From assembly GCF_020283565.1 (NCBI RefSeq), contig NC_060063.1, positions 32,202,635-32,266,634 on the forward strand: a stretch of DNA of 64,000 nt, given 5' to 3'. This document shows, one piece after another, positions 10,757-23,144 of the stretch; the first letter of the stretch is position 1, and each line of letters starts with the position of its first letter. Both the position numbers and the translations under genes were made by a program. The DNA is from Trifolium pratense (taxonomy: Eukaryota > Streptophyta > Magnoliopsida > Fabales > Fabaceae). Under the pieces are notes generated by a model. The model had not been told where the DNA came from and did not search any database. It was given only the letters and a program-made list of their open reading frames with translations.

Positions 10757-13707
10757 GCTTTCTCTCATTTGAAAAGAAGGAAGGAGGAACAGTTACCTTT
10801 GGAAACAATGAAAAAGCTAGTATAAAAGGTAAAGGTACTATTGGTAAGAATAACTCTGCAAAAATTGAAAATGTTCACTATGTAGAAGGACTTAAACATA
10901 ACTTAATTAGCATTAGTCAATTATGTGACAATGGCCTTGAAGTTATTTTTAGATCTCATACATGTGAAATAAAACAATCTGACAAAACTCTTTTCTATGG
11001 ATCAAGAATAAAGAATGTATATGTCATATACTTAGATGAACTACCTACTGAATCCTGCTTTGTTTCCCTTGAAAGAGACAAATGGATTTGGCATAAAAGG
11101 GCTGGACATATAAGTATGAAGACTATGTCAAAACTTTCTAAACTTGATCTAGTTAGAGGCTTACCTGACATTAATTTTGACCTAGATAAAGTGTGTGAAT
11201 CTTGTGCAAAAGGTAAACAAGTTAAAAGTAGTTTTAAACCTAAAGATTTTGTTTCAACAAAAAGACCTCTTGAACTACTTCACATAGATTTATTTGGACC
11301 AGTCAAAACTACTAGTCTTGGTGGCAAAAATTATGGTTTTGTCATAGTTGATGACTTTTCAAGGTTTACTTGGGTGTTATTTTTAAAACATAAAGATGAA
11401 TCTTTTGAAGCTTTTAAAACATTTTGTTTACAAGTTCAAAATGAGAAAGGTACCAATATTGTCTCTATAAGAAGTGATCATGGAGGAGAATTTGAAAACT
11501 CTCACTTTGAGTCATTCCTAAACAATAATGGTATATCTCATAATTTTTCTTGTCCAAGAACTCCTCAACAAATTGGAGTTGTTGAAAGGAAAAATAGAAC
11601 TTTACAAGAGATGGCAAGAACTATGATAAATGAATCAAATGTTGAAAAATATTTTTGGGCTGAAGCCATCAATACTTCTTGCTACATCTTGAACAGGGTT
11701 ACCATAAGAAAAATTTTAAATAAGACACCCTATGAACTTTGGAAAGGAATTAAACCAAATATTTCCTACTTTCATATCTTTGGATGTTATTGTTATATTT
11801 TGAATATCAGAGACAACTTAGGTAAGTTTGATTCAAAATCAGATAAGGGAATATTCTTAGGTTACTCTCTAACCTCAAAAGCTTATAGAATATACAATTT
11901 AAAAACACAAGCTCTAGAAGAAAGCATGCATGTCAAGTTTGATGAATATGAAGATATATCATATACCAATATCTTTAATGATGAGGAAGAAGTAAGAAAT
12001 GAACAAAGAAATGATGAGAATCAAGAACCTACAGCTCAAGGACCTCCAAAGACTTGGAGAACTGTTGGTTATCATCCACCAGAACAAATTATAGGAAATA
12101 CTGAAGATGGTGTAAGAACTAGAAGAGCTTTACTGAACAAGGAGAATAATCTGGCAATGATCTCTCAGATAGAACCAAGATCAATAAATGAAGCTATCAC
12201 TGATGAATCTTGGACTGAAGCCATGAAAGAAGAACTCCTGCAATTTGAAAAGAATGAAGTTTGGAATCTAGTACCACTTCCACAAAATCACTCAATCATT
12301 GGAACAAGGTGGGTCTTCAGAAACAAACTTGATGAAAATGGTAAGGTAATAAGGAATAAAGCAAGACTTGTAGCTCAAGGATATAATCAACAAGAAGGTA
12401 TTGATTATGATGAGACTTTTGCTCCAGTGGCGAGATTAGAAGCCATTAGAATTTTACTTGCATATGCTTCACATAAATGTTTTAAACTTTTTCAAATGGA
12501 TGTGAAAAGTGCTTTTCTAAATGGTTTTTTAAATGAAGAAGTTTATGTACATCAACCTCCTGGGTTTATTGATCAACAAAAACCTAATCATGTTTTTAAA
12601 TTAACCAAAGCTCTTTATGGACTAAAACAAGCTCCAAGAGCTTGGTATGAAAGGTTAAGCTCATTCTTACTTGAAAATGGTTTTTCTAGAGGAAAAATTG
12701 ACACTACACTTTTTAGAAAAATTGATAAACATGATTTACTTATTGTACAAGTATATGTTGATGATATTATATTTGGTGCTACTAATGAAAAGTTATGTGA
12801 AGAATTTTCTGAACTTATGCAAAGTGAATTTGAGATGAGCATGATGGGAGAACTTAGTTTCTTTCTTGGCTTGCAAGTCAAGCAACATGAAAATGGAATT
12901 TTCATCAGTCAAGAAAAATATATAAAGGATCTTCTCAAGAAATACAAGATGAATGAAGCCAAGATAATGTCAACACCAATGCATCCATCAACAAGCTTGG
13001 ACAAAGATGAAAACGGGAAAGATGTATCTGAAAAGGAATATAGGGGAATGATTGGATCACTCCTATACTTAACTGCAAGTAGACCAGACATTGTCTTCTC
13101 AGTAGGTCTATGTGCTAGATTTCAAACATCACCAAAGGAATCTCACCTAACTGCAGTAAAAAGAATTTTCAGATATCTAGTTGGTACACCAGATGTTGGT
13201 CTTTGGTATCAAAAGAAATCACATTTTGAATTAAAAGCATTTTGTGATGCTGATTATGCGGGTGACAAAGTTGAGAGAAAAAGCACAAGTGGAACATGTC
13301 AACTTCTTGGAGAAGCTCTTGTAAGTTGGTGTTGCAGAAAACAAAACACCATAGCACTTTCAACAACTGAAGTTGAATATGTATCTGCAGCAACTTGTTG
13401 TTCTCAGATAATATGGATCAAGAATCAACTTGAAGACTTCTCATTAAGGTACACAAAAATCAAAATCTTATGTGATAACACTAGTGCTATTAATTTATCA
13501 AAAAACCCCATTCAGCATTCTAGATCAAAACATATTGAAATCAAACATCACTTTATTCGTGATCATGTCAACAAAAATGATGTTGAATTAGTTTTTATTG
13601 ATACTGAAAATCAGTTAGCTGATATTTTTACTAAGCCATTAGTTGAGGAACGTTTCAATTTTATCAAAGAAAAATTGAAAATCATCAAAAATCCAAACCA
13701 AGTGTGA
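10757..13707 (+). CDS. pol: Element A pol: protease end, integrase, reverse transcriptase, RNase H
   Basis: One open frame runs from the insertion point to a stop at 13705-13707, about 983 codons. Its start is cut off by the LARD-like insertion; the first in-frame ATG is at 11116. Order: protease remainder, GAG-pre-integrase segment (about 10850-11260), integrase core with D (LLHIDLFGP), D (RSDHGGEF) and E (VVERKNR) at about 11287, 11479 and 11584, reverse transcriptase with YVDD at 12754-12765, and RNase H with FCDADYAGD near 13240 and TKPL near the end. No stop breaks these domains, so the enzymes look intact apart from the loss of a continuous gag-protease join. The polyprotein would copy and integrate the element. 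It is the best preserved pol in the window. Confidence 0.93.
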
Positions 13708-13839
13708 AAAATTAAAATTTTCAAACGATCTGAGAACGTTCTCAAATCTGGGCATAAGGAAATATTTGAATTCTTTTTCAAACGGTCTCTTCCTTGGTTT
13801 TAGCCTTCTTTAATTAATGATAAGCATTAAAGAAGATAT
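13708..13839 (+). other. Element A spacer between pol and env-like gene (left part)
   Basis: Short non-coding stretch continuing at 31222-31450 beyond element B. It includes the palindrome GAGAACGTTCTC at 13733 and, on the far side, a CT-rich leader before the env-like gene. Nothing else is recognisable. Confidence 0.6.
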
Positions 13840-14911
13840 TGTTGGAACAAAATTGATTTAAAAATGTTTGCCCCTGAATCTGTTAAGGTTTTGATGATAA
13901 CAAAGTATTAATAAACAATTGGAAGGACTAAAAATTTAATTTAAGTGTGCAGGACTTAGATTCAATTAAGCTCTGATCAATGATCAGAAGATAAGGACTT
14001 CAGAAGTTTGTAAGCGATCAGAAGATTGTGAGACTCAGAAGTTGTGATCTTCAGACGATGAAGTCTTCAGAACTTCATCAAGCTCTGATGATCTTCTTGA
14101 AGTTTGTAAAGATTCTCTTTTGCAAGTCAACTCTTCTACCAATGAAGAAAAGGACCTTTCAAGCCTGATCAGAACAGCTAATCTCCTTTTGTCTGTCCTC
14201 TGTTGAGAACGTGGGTCATCAGTGGTGTTAGCTGAATAAGGAAAGTCTTCTCTGCAGTAGTCAAAGTACCTGAAACTCTTTCTTAGTTTTGGATACAATC
14301 AAACTGCATCAAGACAGGCTGCTTGAAGACAAAAGATTATCTACTTCAACGGTCTTCTTTGCAACGACTCTTTTCTAGTCATATATATATACTAGAAGGA
14401 TCAGCTGTATTATATATACAACATCATCAAGGATTAATACGCACGAACAAACTCTGAATTCCTCATACAAAGCTCTGAACCTCTGAACTGTGTTGTTGCA
14501 CTTTAAGTTCAAATATTTAGTATTTGTTCTTCTAGGTTCTGACTAAGAGCTGTTGTATACTTTCCATTACTTTATTATATCTTGTATTTGAGATAACTTA
14601 AGCTTGTGTGCTTAAGTGTGAAGTCTTAAGCTTGTGTGCTTGAGCAGTGTTGAGAAGTCTCTTGCTTGTGTGCTTGAGCAGTTGTAATCTTGTGTGATTA
14701 TAGTGAAATCCCTTGGAAGTGCAAGGGGACTGGACTACTCTCGTTTTGTGAGAGGAACCAGTATAAATTGCTTGTGTGATCTCTCTCTCTCTTAACTTGT
14801 TTTATTGTGTTATTTATCCGCTGCTGTTGTAGTTAAGTTAAGAACTTGAAAAAGTTTTAAACTTGACTAAAACACAATTCAACCCCCCCTTCTTGTGTTT
14901 TCACACCTTCA
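13840..14911 (+). repeat. Element B 5' LTR
   Basis: It starts TGTTGGAACAAAATTG and ends ACACCTTCA. A TATA stretch (CATATATATATACTA) lies near 14379. Downstream are several CTTGTGTGCTTGAGCA-like units at about 14598-14700. It also contains many TCAGAAG/CTTCTGA words. Confidence 0.95.
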
Positions 14912-14913
14912 AT

Positions 14914-14926
14914 TGGTATCTAGAGC
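14914..14926 (+). other. Primer binding site, element B (altered)
   Basis: TGGTATCTAGAGC resembles the tRNA-iMet complement TGGTATCAGAGC with one extra T. It stands two bases after the LTR. The insertion might weaken priming. Confidence 0.75.
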
Positions 14927-14981
14927 TTTGGTCTGTTACTTTCACTTAACAGTGAGACAGTAAAGATCTTGTGAGAACACT

Positions 14982-17900
14982 ATGTCTGGAGGAGACGATA
15001 GTAGCACTAGAACAACCGGTGAAGCCGGTGAGGCCAGTGGAGCTGGTGGTGGTCCTAGAAATGCTTTTGGTTTTGACTACTTGAGTAATGAATCACATGA
15101 ACATAGTGGCAACAGAAAAGCTCCTATATTCAATGGTGATGCATCATTATTTGAGTGGTGGAAGGAAAGATTGTATAGCAATATTACTGCTATTGATCAT
15201 GAGTTGTGGGATTTGGTTGAGCTGGGAGTAACTTTTGAAAACTTAAATGAACATGGAAGATTGTCCATTGAGCATAGAAAGTTACTCACACCAGCTAACT
15301 TAAAAATCTACACTAAGCATCATAGAGTAAAGGACATTGTTGTTGGTGCTATTAGACATGAAGATTATGTCAGAATAGAAAACAAGTCTACTGCTAAATC
15401 TATCTTTGATTTGATGTGTGCTACCTATGATGGTAATGAAAAGGTTCAAGAGGCTAAGGCTAGTCTCTTGATAAGGCAATATGAACTATTCACTATGCAA
15501 CAAGATGAAAACATTGAAACTATGTTCACAAGGTTTCAAATCCTTGTATCTGGTCTTAAAGCTCTTAAGAGGAGTTATTCCACCTATGATCATGTTCAGA
15601 AGATTCTGAGAAGTCTTCCTATTGCTTGGAGACCTAAGGTCACTGCAATAGAAGAAGCTCAAAATCTCAAGACTCTGAGTCTTGAGGCTCTGATAAGCAA
15701 TCTCAGAAGCCATGAGATGGTTCTGAACGCTGACTCAGAAGCTAAGAAGAAGTCCAAGTCTGTGGCTTTACAGTCAACTAGGACTCCTTCTAAAGCTCTT
15801 AAGACTCAGCTTCTTGACATTGAAGAGGAATCTTCTGCAGATGGTCAAGAGGAGGAAATGGGTGAAGATGAATTTGCTTTATTCACCAAGTTTCAGCAAT
15901 GGAACAGATTTAACAAAAGAAACTTCAGAGGTAACAGTTCCAGAAATTTTGTCAGCAAAAAGGATGATCAGAAGAACTGCTTCAACTGTAAGAAGCCAGG
16001 ACACTTTATTGCTGACTGTCCAGAAATGTCTGCTAAAGACAAAAGCAAAAGATACAGCTCAAAGAAGCAACAATTTAAGAGCAAATTGAAAAAGAGTCTG
16101 ATGGCTACTTTTGAAGAGCTATCATCTGAGGAAGAAGTTGAGGAAGAAGAAGAGGCAAATCTAGCCCTGATGGCTTCAACTGACTCAGATGCAGACTCAG
16201 AGGATGAATCAGAATCAGATTCAGAAGTAACAGATGAGGTATTTTCTGACTGTTCTAAATCTCAACTTATAACTGCACTTAACAAGGTCATTGAGAAACA
16301 TCTCAGAGTGTTAAGTAAACAAAAAATTTTACAAGAAAAGCTTAACACTCTGACTGAACAAACAGAACATTTTCAAGGTCTATATCAAGAAACTCTGAAT
16401 AGAGTGAATGACTTTGAAAAGGGTTGTGCTGTTTGTCATAAACCTATTGATGAGCAGGAAATAGCTCTTCAACAGTTTGTGCATCTCAACCTTGGGAAGA
16501 GCAAAGCTGCTAATAGAATTTATAATGTTTTGAGACATAGAGGAGAAGGACTTGGCTATGAATATGGTAGAACATATTCAAAGCTGAAGACCTCTGCCAA
16601 AAAGGTTGGAAAATCTTGGGTTTATTATGTTGTTCCATCCAGTGAAGAGGGAAAGAATCCTGGTATTGTTGAAAATGACAATGATGATCTGAGTGATTTA
16701 GAAGCTGACAGCTCAGAGGAACCAAGTTCCTCAGGATCTGGAAAGGAAAGTTCAGAAGATAGAAGTTGTTCAGAACCTGAGAACATTGGTTCAGAAGTTC
16801 TGAAAACCTCAAAATCTGAGACTTCAAATTCTGGAACCAAAGGAACTTCAGTACCTGAGGCTAGTCAATCTAAAAGCTCAGAAGTTTTTAAAAGAAAGAA
16901 TTCAGACTCCAAATCTCAGATGCAGTACAGGACTCAGATTATTTATGATTCTAGAGTAAGGGGGGTGTATTGGATTGAGATTTCATGAGACAATTTTGGC
17001 AAAAAAAGTCTTGATGATTTTATGAGATTTTGTTGGACTATATTGATTTTGTGAGATTTTAAAGACTTTTTTACAGAGACTTTTTTACAATCAAGATTTT
17101 TAACACATGATTTGAATGGATTTTGAGAGATTTTTTTCAAAAAACTTTTTACAATCAAGATTTCATAATACTTTATATATTAAGAAACTTTTGTATATTA
17201 GGCAAATTTTAAAAGAATCAATAAATTTTAATAAAAGAAATTATATTTTTTTGGGAATCCAAATTTTTAAACAAAAAAAAAGCCTTACATTTTTTTCACG
17301 TATATGTTCCTAATCACAAATAAAAACCATTATCACCATTGATGGGAAAAGAAGCAGATGAAGGTAACGAAAAAAAATTTGCCGTAAAAAGTTGTATTGA
17401 ATCAAAAGTTTGTAAAAAAGATGTAGAATTTGTTAAAATATTTTTTTTGCAAAAAAACATATTTGATAGAAGAAGAAGAAGAAGAAGAAGAAGAAGAAGA
17501 ACTGATATAATGATGATGAAAGTAAAAAATCTTGGAGAGTTTGAAAAAGTCTCAAGTCTTTTGGTGAGATTCTTGAACAAGTGAACAAAGAAAAGAAGAA
17601 GGAGTGCAGTGATGATGAACTATGAAAAAATAAAGAAAAAAAAATTTGATACAGTGATGATGAAAATAAAAAGTCTTGGAGATTTCAAAAAAGTCTCAAG
17701 GCTTTTGGTGAGATTGTTGAAAAAGTCTATCAAGTGTATTTTCAACTAAAAAGTCTCTCAAAATCCATTCCATAGAAGAATCCATCAAAATCGGTAGACT
17801 TTTGAATACCAGTAGACATTTTAAAAGTAGTACCAAATCTCAATTGAATACCAACGGATTTTATTGCCCTGAAAAAAAAATCATGTTTGTCTTAATTGAA

Positions 17901-18440
17901 TACCACAAGATTTATTTAACTTTTGTAAAAGTCTTGATTGAATACCTCAAGATTTTTTTGTCATAAAAAAGTCTTTTAAAATCCCATGAAATCTCAATCC
18001 AATACACCCTCCTAAGTAGATATAATCAATCAGAACATGGGATTGGTAATAAATACAAACCTTGGAATCATAAACAATCCAAATCCTGGAATAATAAAAG
18101 ATTTCAAACAAAGAAAAGGTTTCAAAAAGGTTATTACTCCAAACCAAGATCTTTCTCTAACACTAAACAACATAGTAAGCATTTGTGGACTAACAAGCGT
18201 GGACCCAGAAGATGGGTACCAAAAGCTGAAATAATGTACCATTCAGATTTACCAACTAGGAAAGGATATGTCCTACCTAGAGCATGGAAACAAGTCCTAT
18301 GCAAAGGAAGAAGGGCTTATCTCCTAGACAAATGGCTGACAAGTTCTCAAGTTAACAATCAGAACTTGAAAAATGAAGAGGAAGAATACTGGGATGACTT
18401 TATCATTAACTGTGATGAAGAGTTCTACCGCAATGATTAA
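14982..18440 (+). pseudogene. gag: Element B gag, split by a MITE
   Basis: Translation starts at ATG 14982. A Ser/Gly-rich head leads into a UBN2-type gag domain (about residues 45-250) and a CCHC zinc knuckle CFNCKKPGHFIADC starting near residue 333. Next come acidic runs (EEEVEEEEEANLALM) and a coiled-coil region. A 1053-bp MITE enters at 16960 and gives a false stop at 16986. Beyond it, from 18016, the gag frame resumes and stays open to TAA at 18438; this tail is basic and Trp-rich. Without the MITE the frame would be continuous, so that insertion is the main lesion. The pol frame that follows is in a different frame, as often at Copia gag-pol borders. Confidence 0.87.
16960..18012. mobile_element. 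Tourist/PIF-Harbinger-type MITE in element B gag
   Basis: Terminal inverted repeats of about 27 bp start GGGGGGTGTATTGGATTGAG on the left and are mirrored at 17984-18012, flanked by a 3-bp TAA duplication (16957-16959 and 18013-18015). TAA-type duplication and G-rich termini fit PIF/Harbinger derivatives. The 1.05-kb interior is AT-rich, repeats AAAAGTCTTGGAGA-like units, and contains a (GAA)n run at 17467-17501. No transposase is present, so it is non-autonomous. Confidence 0.85.
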
Positions 18441-20937
18441 AGTTGTTTCTCATACAGCCTGCCACTCAAAGAAGTATCATGAATCACTCATGGTATCTGG
18501 ATAGTGGATGTTCAAGGCATATGACTGGTGACAAACAACTATTTTCCAAGCTAACTATGAAAGACGGAGGATCTGTTGGCTTTGGAGGTAATCAAAAGGG
18601 AAAGATAATTGGTACAGGTACAGTAGGTAATTCTTCTCTATCTATTAATGATGTTTGGTTAGTTGATGGACTCAAACATAACCTATTGAGCATAAGTCAA
18701 TTTTGCGACAATGGTTATGTAGTTGTCTTTAATAAGGAATCATGTACTGTGTCTAAACAATCTGATAACTCCATGGTATTCAAAGGTCTGAGAAAGAATA
18801 ATGTTTATAAAATTAATCTTTCTGACTTGAATGAACAAAAAGTGTTGTGTCTTTTGACCTTGAGTGAAGAAAAATGGATCTGGCATAAGAGGTTAGGCCA
18901 TGCTAACTAGAGGTTAATCTCTAAGCTTAGCAAGCTTGACCTTGTCAGAGGTTTACCTAAAATCAAATATCACTCAAACACACTTTGTGGTTCATGCCAA
19001 AAAGGAAAGATTATAAAATCATCTTTTAAACCTAAGAACATTGTCTCTACCTTAAGACCATTGGAACTTCTTCACATTGATCTTTTTGGGCCAGTTCACA
19101 CTGCCTCTATCAGTGGAAAGAAGTATGGATTAGTGATTGTTGATGACTACAGTAGATGGACTTGGGTAAAATTCCTAAGAACAAAAGATGAAGCTTATGA
19201 TGAGTTTAGCATCTTCTGCAAACAAATTCAAAATGAAAAAGGCTACACTATTTTAAAAGTTAGAAGTGATCATGGTGGAGAATTTGAAAATGAACCTTTT
19301 GAAAACTTTTGTGAAAAATATGGCATTCTGCATGAATTCTCTTCTCCTAGAACTCCTCAACAAAATGGGGTTGTAGAAAGGAAGAATAGAACTCTGCAAG
19401 AAATGGCCAGAACCATGATGCATGAAACAAATGTAGCAAAGTTTTTATGGGCAGAAGCTGTAAACACAGCATGTTATGTTCAAAATAGAATCTATATCAG
19501 ATCTAAGTTGAACAAAACTGCTTATGAATTGTTCAAAGGAAGAAAACCTGATATTTCTTATTTTCATCAGTTTGGATGTACATGTTACATCTTAAACAAC
19601 AAAGTCCATCTAAAGAAATTTGATGCTAGAGGTTATAAGGGTATTTTTATAGGATACTCTGAACGCTCAAAAGCATACAGACTGTATATTTCTGAAACAC
19701 ATACTGTGGAAGAAACTATGCATGTCAAATTTGATGACAAAGAGCCTGACCAAGTGTCAGAGCTTGTGGAAGGTTTGTCTAGATTTCAGGTATCAGAGGA
19801 TCAGTATTCAGATATTCCAGACTACTCAGAACATCCATTCTCTGAAGAACCTCTGAATATGACAGTTCCTACAGACTCTGAACAACATAGAACTGAAGCA
19901 ACTGCTGAACCTGCTGATGATGAGTCTGAAGATGATGAGCCCCCAAGAAATACTTTCAAATACAAATCATCACATCTAGAGGAACTGATCTTAGGCAACA
20001 AGGATAGTCCAATGAAGACAAGATCTCAACTAAGAAATGAGGAATCTTTAGTTGGTCTTATCTCAATGATGGAACCTTCAAAGATTGATGAAGCTCTGAA
20101 AGATGATGCTTGGATTGTAGCAATGCAAGAAGAGCTGAATCAATTTCAAAGAAATGATGTATGGACTCTAGTGCCTAAACCTTCACACAAGAACATTATT
20201 GGAACAAAATGGGTATTCAGAAACAAGCTGAATGAGCAAGGTGAAGTGGTAAGAAACAAGGCTAGATTGGTCGCACAAGGCTAGATTGCTAGACTTGAAG
20301 CAATCAGGTTACTTCTATCTTATGCTGTTAATCATGGAATAACCTTGTATCAGATGGATGTTAAAAGTGCCTTCTTAAATGGTTTTATTTCTGAAGAAGT
20401 GTATGTTAAGCAACCTCCTGGTTTTGAAGATATCTCAAACCCAGAACATGTTTTCAAACTGAAGAAATCACTGTATGGTCTGAAACAAGCTCCAAGAGCT
20501 TGGTATGATAGACTCAGTAATTTCCTTCTTGAAAAGGGTTTTGAAAAAGGGAAGGTTGACTGTACACTCTTTAGAAAAACAACCAAAGAAGATATTTTAA
20601 TCATTCAAATTTATGTTGATGATATTATTTTTGGTTCAACTAATGCTTCCTTGTGCAAGAATTTTTCTAAGATAATGCAGGATGAATTTGAAATGAGCAT
20701 GATGGGAGAATTGAAGTTCTTTCTTGGAATTCAAATCAATCAGAAGAAGGAAGAAACTTATGTTCATCAATCAAAGTATACCAAGGAACTTCTGAAGAAA
20801 TTCAACCTAGATGATTGCAAGATAATGAACACTCCTATGCATCCAACTACCAACATGAGCAAGTCAGAAGATGAAGGAAAAGTAGATCAAAAGATCTACA
20901 GAGGTATGATTGGTTCCTTACTCACTACTACAATTTT

Positions 20938-21180
20938 GCTTTATAATAGCGCCTATTTAATAGCGCTTTTTGAAAAAACGGTATTAAAAATTGCACAGGG
21001 ATACATACAATAGCGGTTTCTCGTCGGGCGCTTTTATAGGTGACCCTTACGAAAGCGCTTTCCATAAAAGCGTTGTTATATGTTATCAACCAAAATATTT
21101 GGAGTCTATAATAGCACTTTCTTTTAAAACGCTATTATAATTGTACCCCTATGTTAGCGCTTTGTTTGAAAACGCTATTA
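20938..21180. repeat. CACTA left subterminal repeats
   Basis: Many copies of TATAATAGCGCTTT and its complement, with palindromic core AGCGCT, in both orientations. Such repeats are where CACTA transposases bind. The matching right block is at 24958-25285. Confidence 0.8.
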
Positions 21181-21199
21181 TACGTCTTTCTAGTTTAAA

Positions 21200-23054
21200 T
21201 AAAATAATTAGGCAAACCAGAACCTTCTTTTATTTTTCGCGAACCTTTTTCTCCTTCTTCACTCAGTTTCTTCAACCTCACCCAGAACCCTTTTCATCAC
21301 TCAATCAAAATTTCTTCCACAACCAGGAACCCTCTTCTTCTCATCTAGCCGATTGAATCCAGAATTTCTCACTACTCAATCAATTGAAACTAGAAATCCT
21401 CCATCGTTTTTCACTCATTCTCCATCGCTCTCCTGAATCGATTGAACCCAAAAAACCTCACTCTTCTCTTTCCTCGTCACTCAACCATACTCACGAACTC
21501 GTTGAAATCCTAAACCCCAAAATCTTAAGACTTGTTGAAACCAGAACTCGTTGAAACCCTAAAACATCTTCCCCATCATTAACCACCGTCCATGGTTCCA
21601 GAGGTCGTTGAACATAGAATCACCACCGTCCATCGTTCCATAGGTCATTGAACCCAGAAACTCTTCATCGTTTTCCATCATTCACCGCAATTGAATCACG
21701 TCTCGTTAGAACCCGTCTCTAGGTATCTGTGTAACATAATTTGACATTCCGTCTTTAGTAAGTTGTTTTTATTATACTGTATAATATTACATTGAATTCA
21801 TAACTATGGTGATGTTTTTTTTTTTGCATTTGGTGTTAATTTGGAGAACATTGATTGATATGGAAGGGTAACTGCAAGAATCAAGTGTGACGTGAATGAT
21901 AATCTCACTCTTAAAACCAATGCTCAAGTTAACATGTGAATGATAATCAAGTGTTTTTGTTTCAATTATGAGCAATATAGCTTACGATATTCTGCTGTTT
22001 CTACTTCCCTGATTAGTTAACATGTATCTTTTAGATTTTATTATTATAAATGTTATGAAAGTATGATACTGTTTTCTTGTGCCTAGTTATGTTAGAAATG
22101 GTTACTTACAACTTATCAACGGCTGAAAAGGAAAACTTATATGCCATGGAATGACCACTTAATTTATTTCTAGAGTATTTATTTAGTTTATGACATCTCC
22201 TGCCTCGCGTCTACCCGCAATTGCGTCACCATTATGCTCACATTTTCATTCATTCATAGTCTCACACAATATCACTCTCATCTCTATTTAGCTCTCCTCA
22301 CAGTCTCGCTCGCAATGTTTATATTTTTTCTAATTTTAAGTTCATTTGCTTTAACAATGTTTTGTAGATTTGTGTGGTGTGTCTCTTGTGAAAGCAAATC
22401 AACAAGATAGAAGGGTTGCAACTCATTTTGCCAAAGGTATGTTGTGTAACTAATCTTAATATTTGGTTTATTAATAAAGAATAATCTGAAAAATAAGTGT
22501 GTTGGTTATATAATTGTAGTAAAGAAATGAAAAATACAGCTAGCTAGCTGTATTTTTTTTGTTCCTTGAAATTGGATATTATTCTTCTTCCTCCTTTTGC
22601 TCTAATTCACCATCTTTTTTTTGCTCTTTGTAGAATTGAAGGTAATTCATTGATAGAGTGATTTTCCAACAATTTAATTAGTTGCTTTTGTGTTGAGTGT
22701 ATTTTGAACATCTCTGTCAAATAATATAAGTGTTGATGCAGCAAAGAACTGCCTCAATCTTGTATTAAACAAGGTAACAATGGATATAGTAGATTTGCAT
22801 GACATGATATATATTCATATAGCCTTTTTGTTATATTTGCAATTAGTTGTAGATCCTACAATCATTTTGTCTTTACTAATTACTCCCCATAATTAAGGAA
22901 AATATTGTAGCTAAGGCAATTCCTTTCTCAATTAGGGCAACAAATGGTCTTCCTCTTTAGAGGTTACAGGATAGTTCATAGTAGTCTATGATATATTTTC
23001 TATATATCTGCATATATGATATTATTGAATGCACCTTTTTTTGTGAACTGTTAG
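21200..23054 (+). other. CACTA interior, left: leader-like and intron-like sequence
   Basis: A CT/CA-rich stretch at 21230-21720 resembles a plant 5' untranslated leader with repeated CCACCGTCCATSGTTCC words. It is followed by T-rich intron-like DNA. Short exon-like segments with plausible AG/GT borders occur at 22370-22436 and 22741-22773, but their products are not recognised. Confidence 0.4.
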
Positions 23055-23144
23055 GATTTGGCATTTCATCACTTGTCTCTTTCTGCCCTGCTGGGAGAAA
23101 ACATCTACAACTACAATTTTAGAGAGCTACTTGCCCATCCTATT
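23055..23144 (+). pseudogene. RPN9: Captured exon of 26S proteasome subunit RPN9 (PSMD13-like)
   Basis: A 90-bp open segment bounded by an AG acceptor (TTAG) and a GTGAGT donor encodes a peptide containing LSLSALLGENIYN and ELLAHPI. These match, from memory, the central part of plant RPN9, a non-ATPase lid subunit of the 26S proteasome. Two small in-frame insertions (HH, and YN before F) and a G-to-R change show it is degenerate. The surrounding 1 kb looks like introns and UTR of the same source gene (an untranslated-leader-like CT-rich block lies at 21230-21720), but no other exon could be matched with certainty. It lies inside the CACTA element, so this is transposon gene capture and not the functional locus. 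Confidence 0.75.

Noticed and set aside
14035..14298. 87-codon minus-strand frame in element B LTRs (also 30345-30608)
   Set aside because: It is identical in both LTRs only because the LTRs are nearly identical; the diverged G LTR does not keep it as an obvious frame. No motif.
17339..17584. Short frames with Arg/Leu runs in the MITE
   Set aside because: They are produced by the (GAA)n run inside a non-coding MITE.
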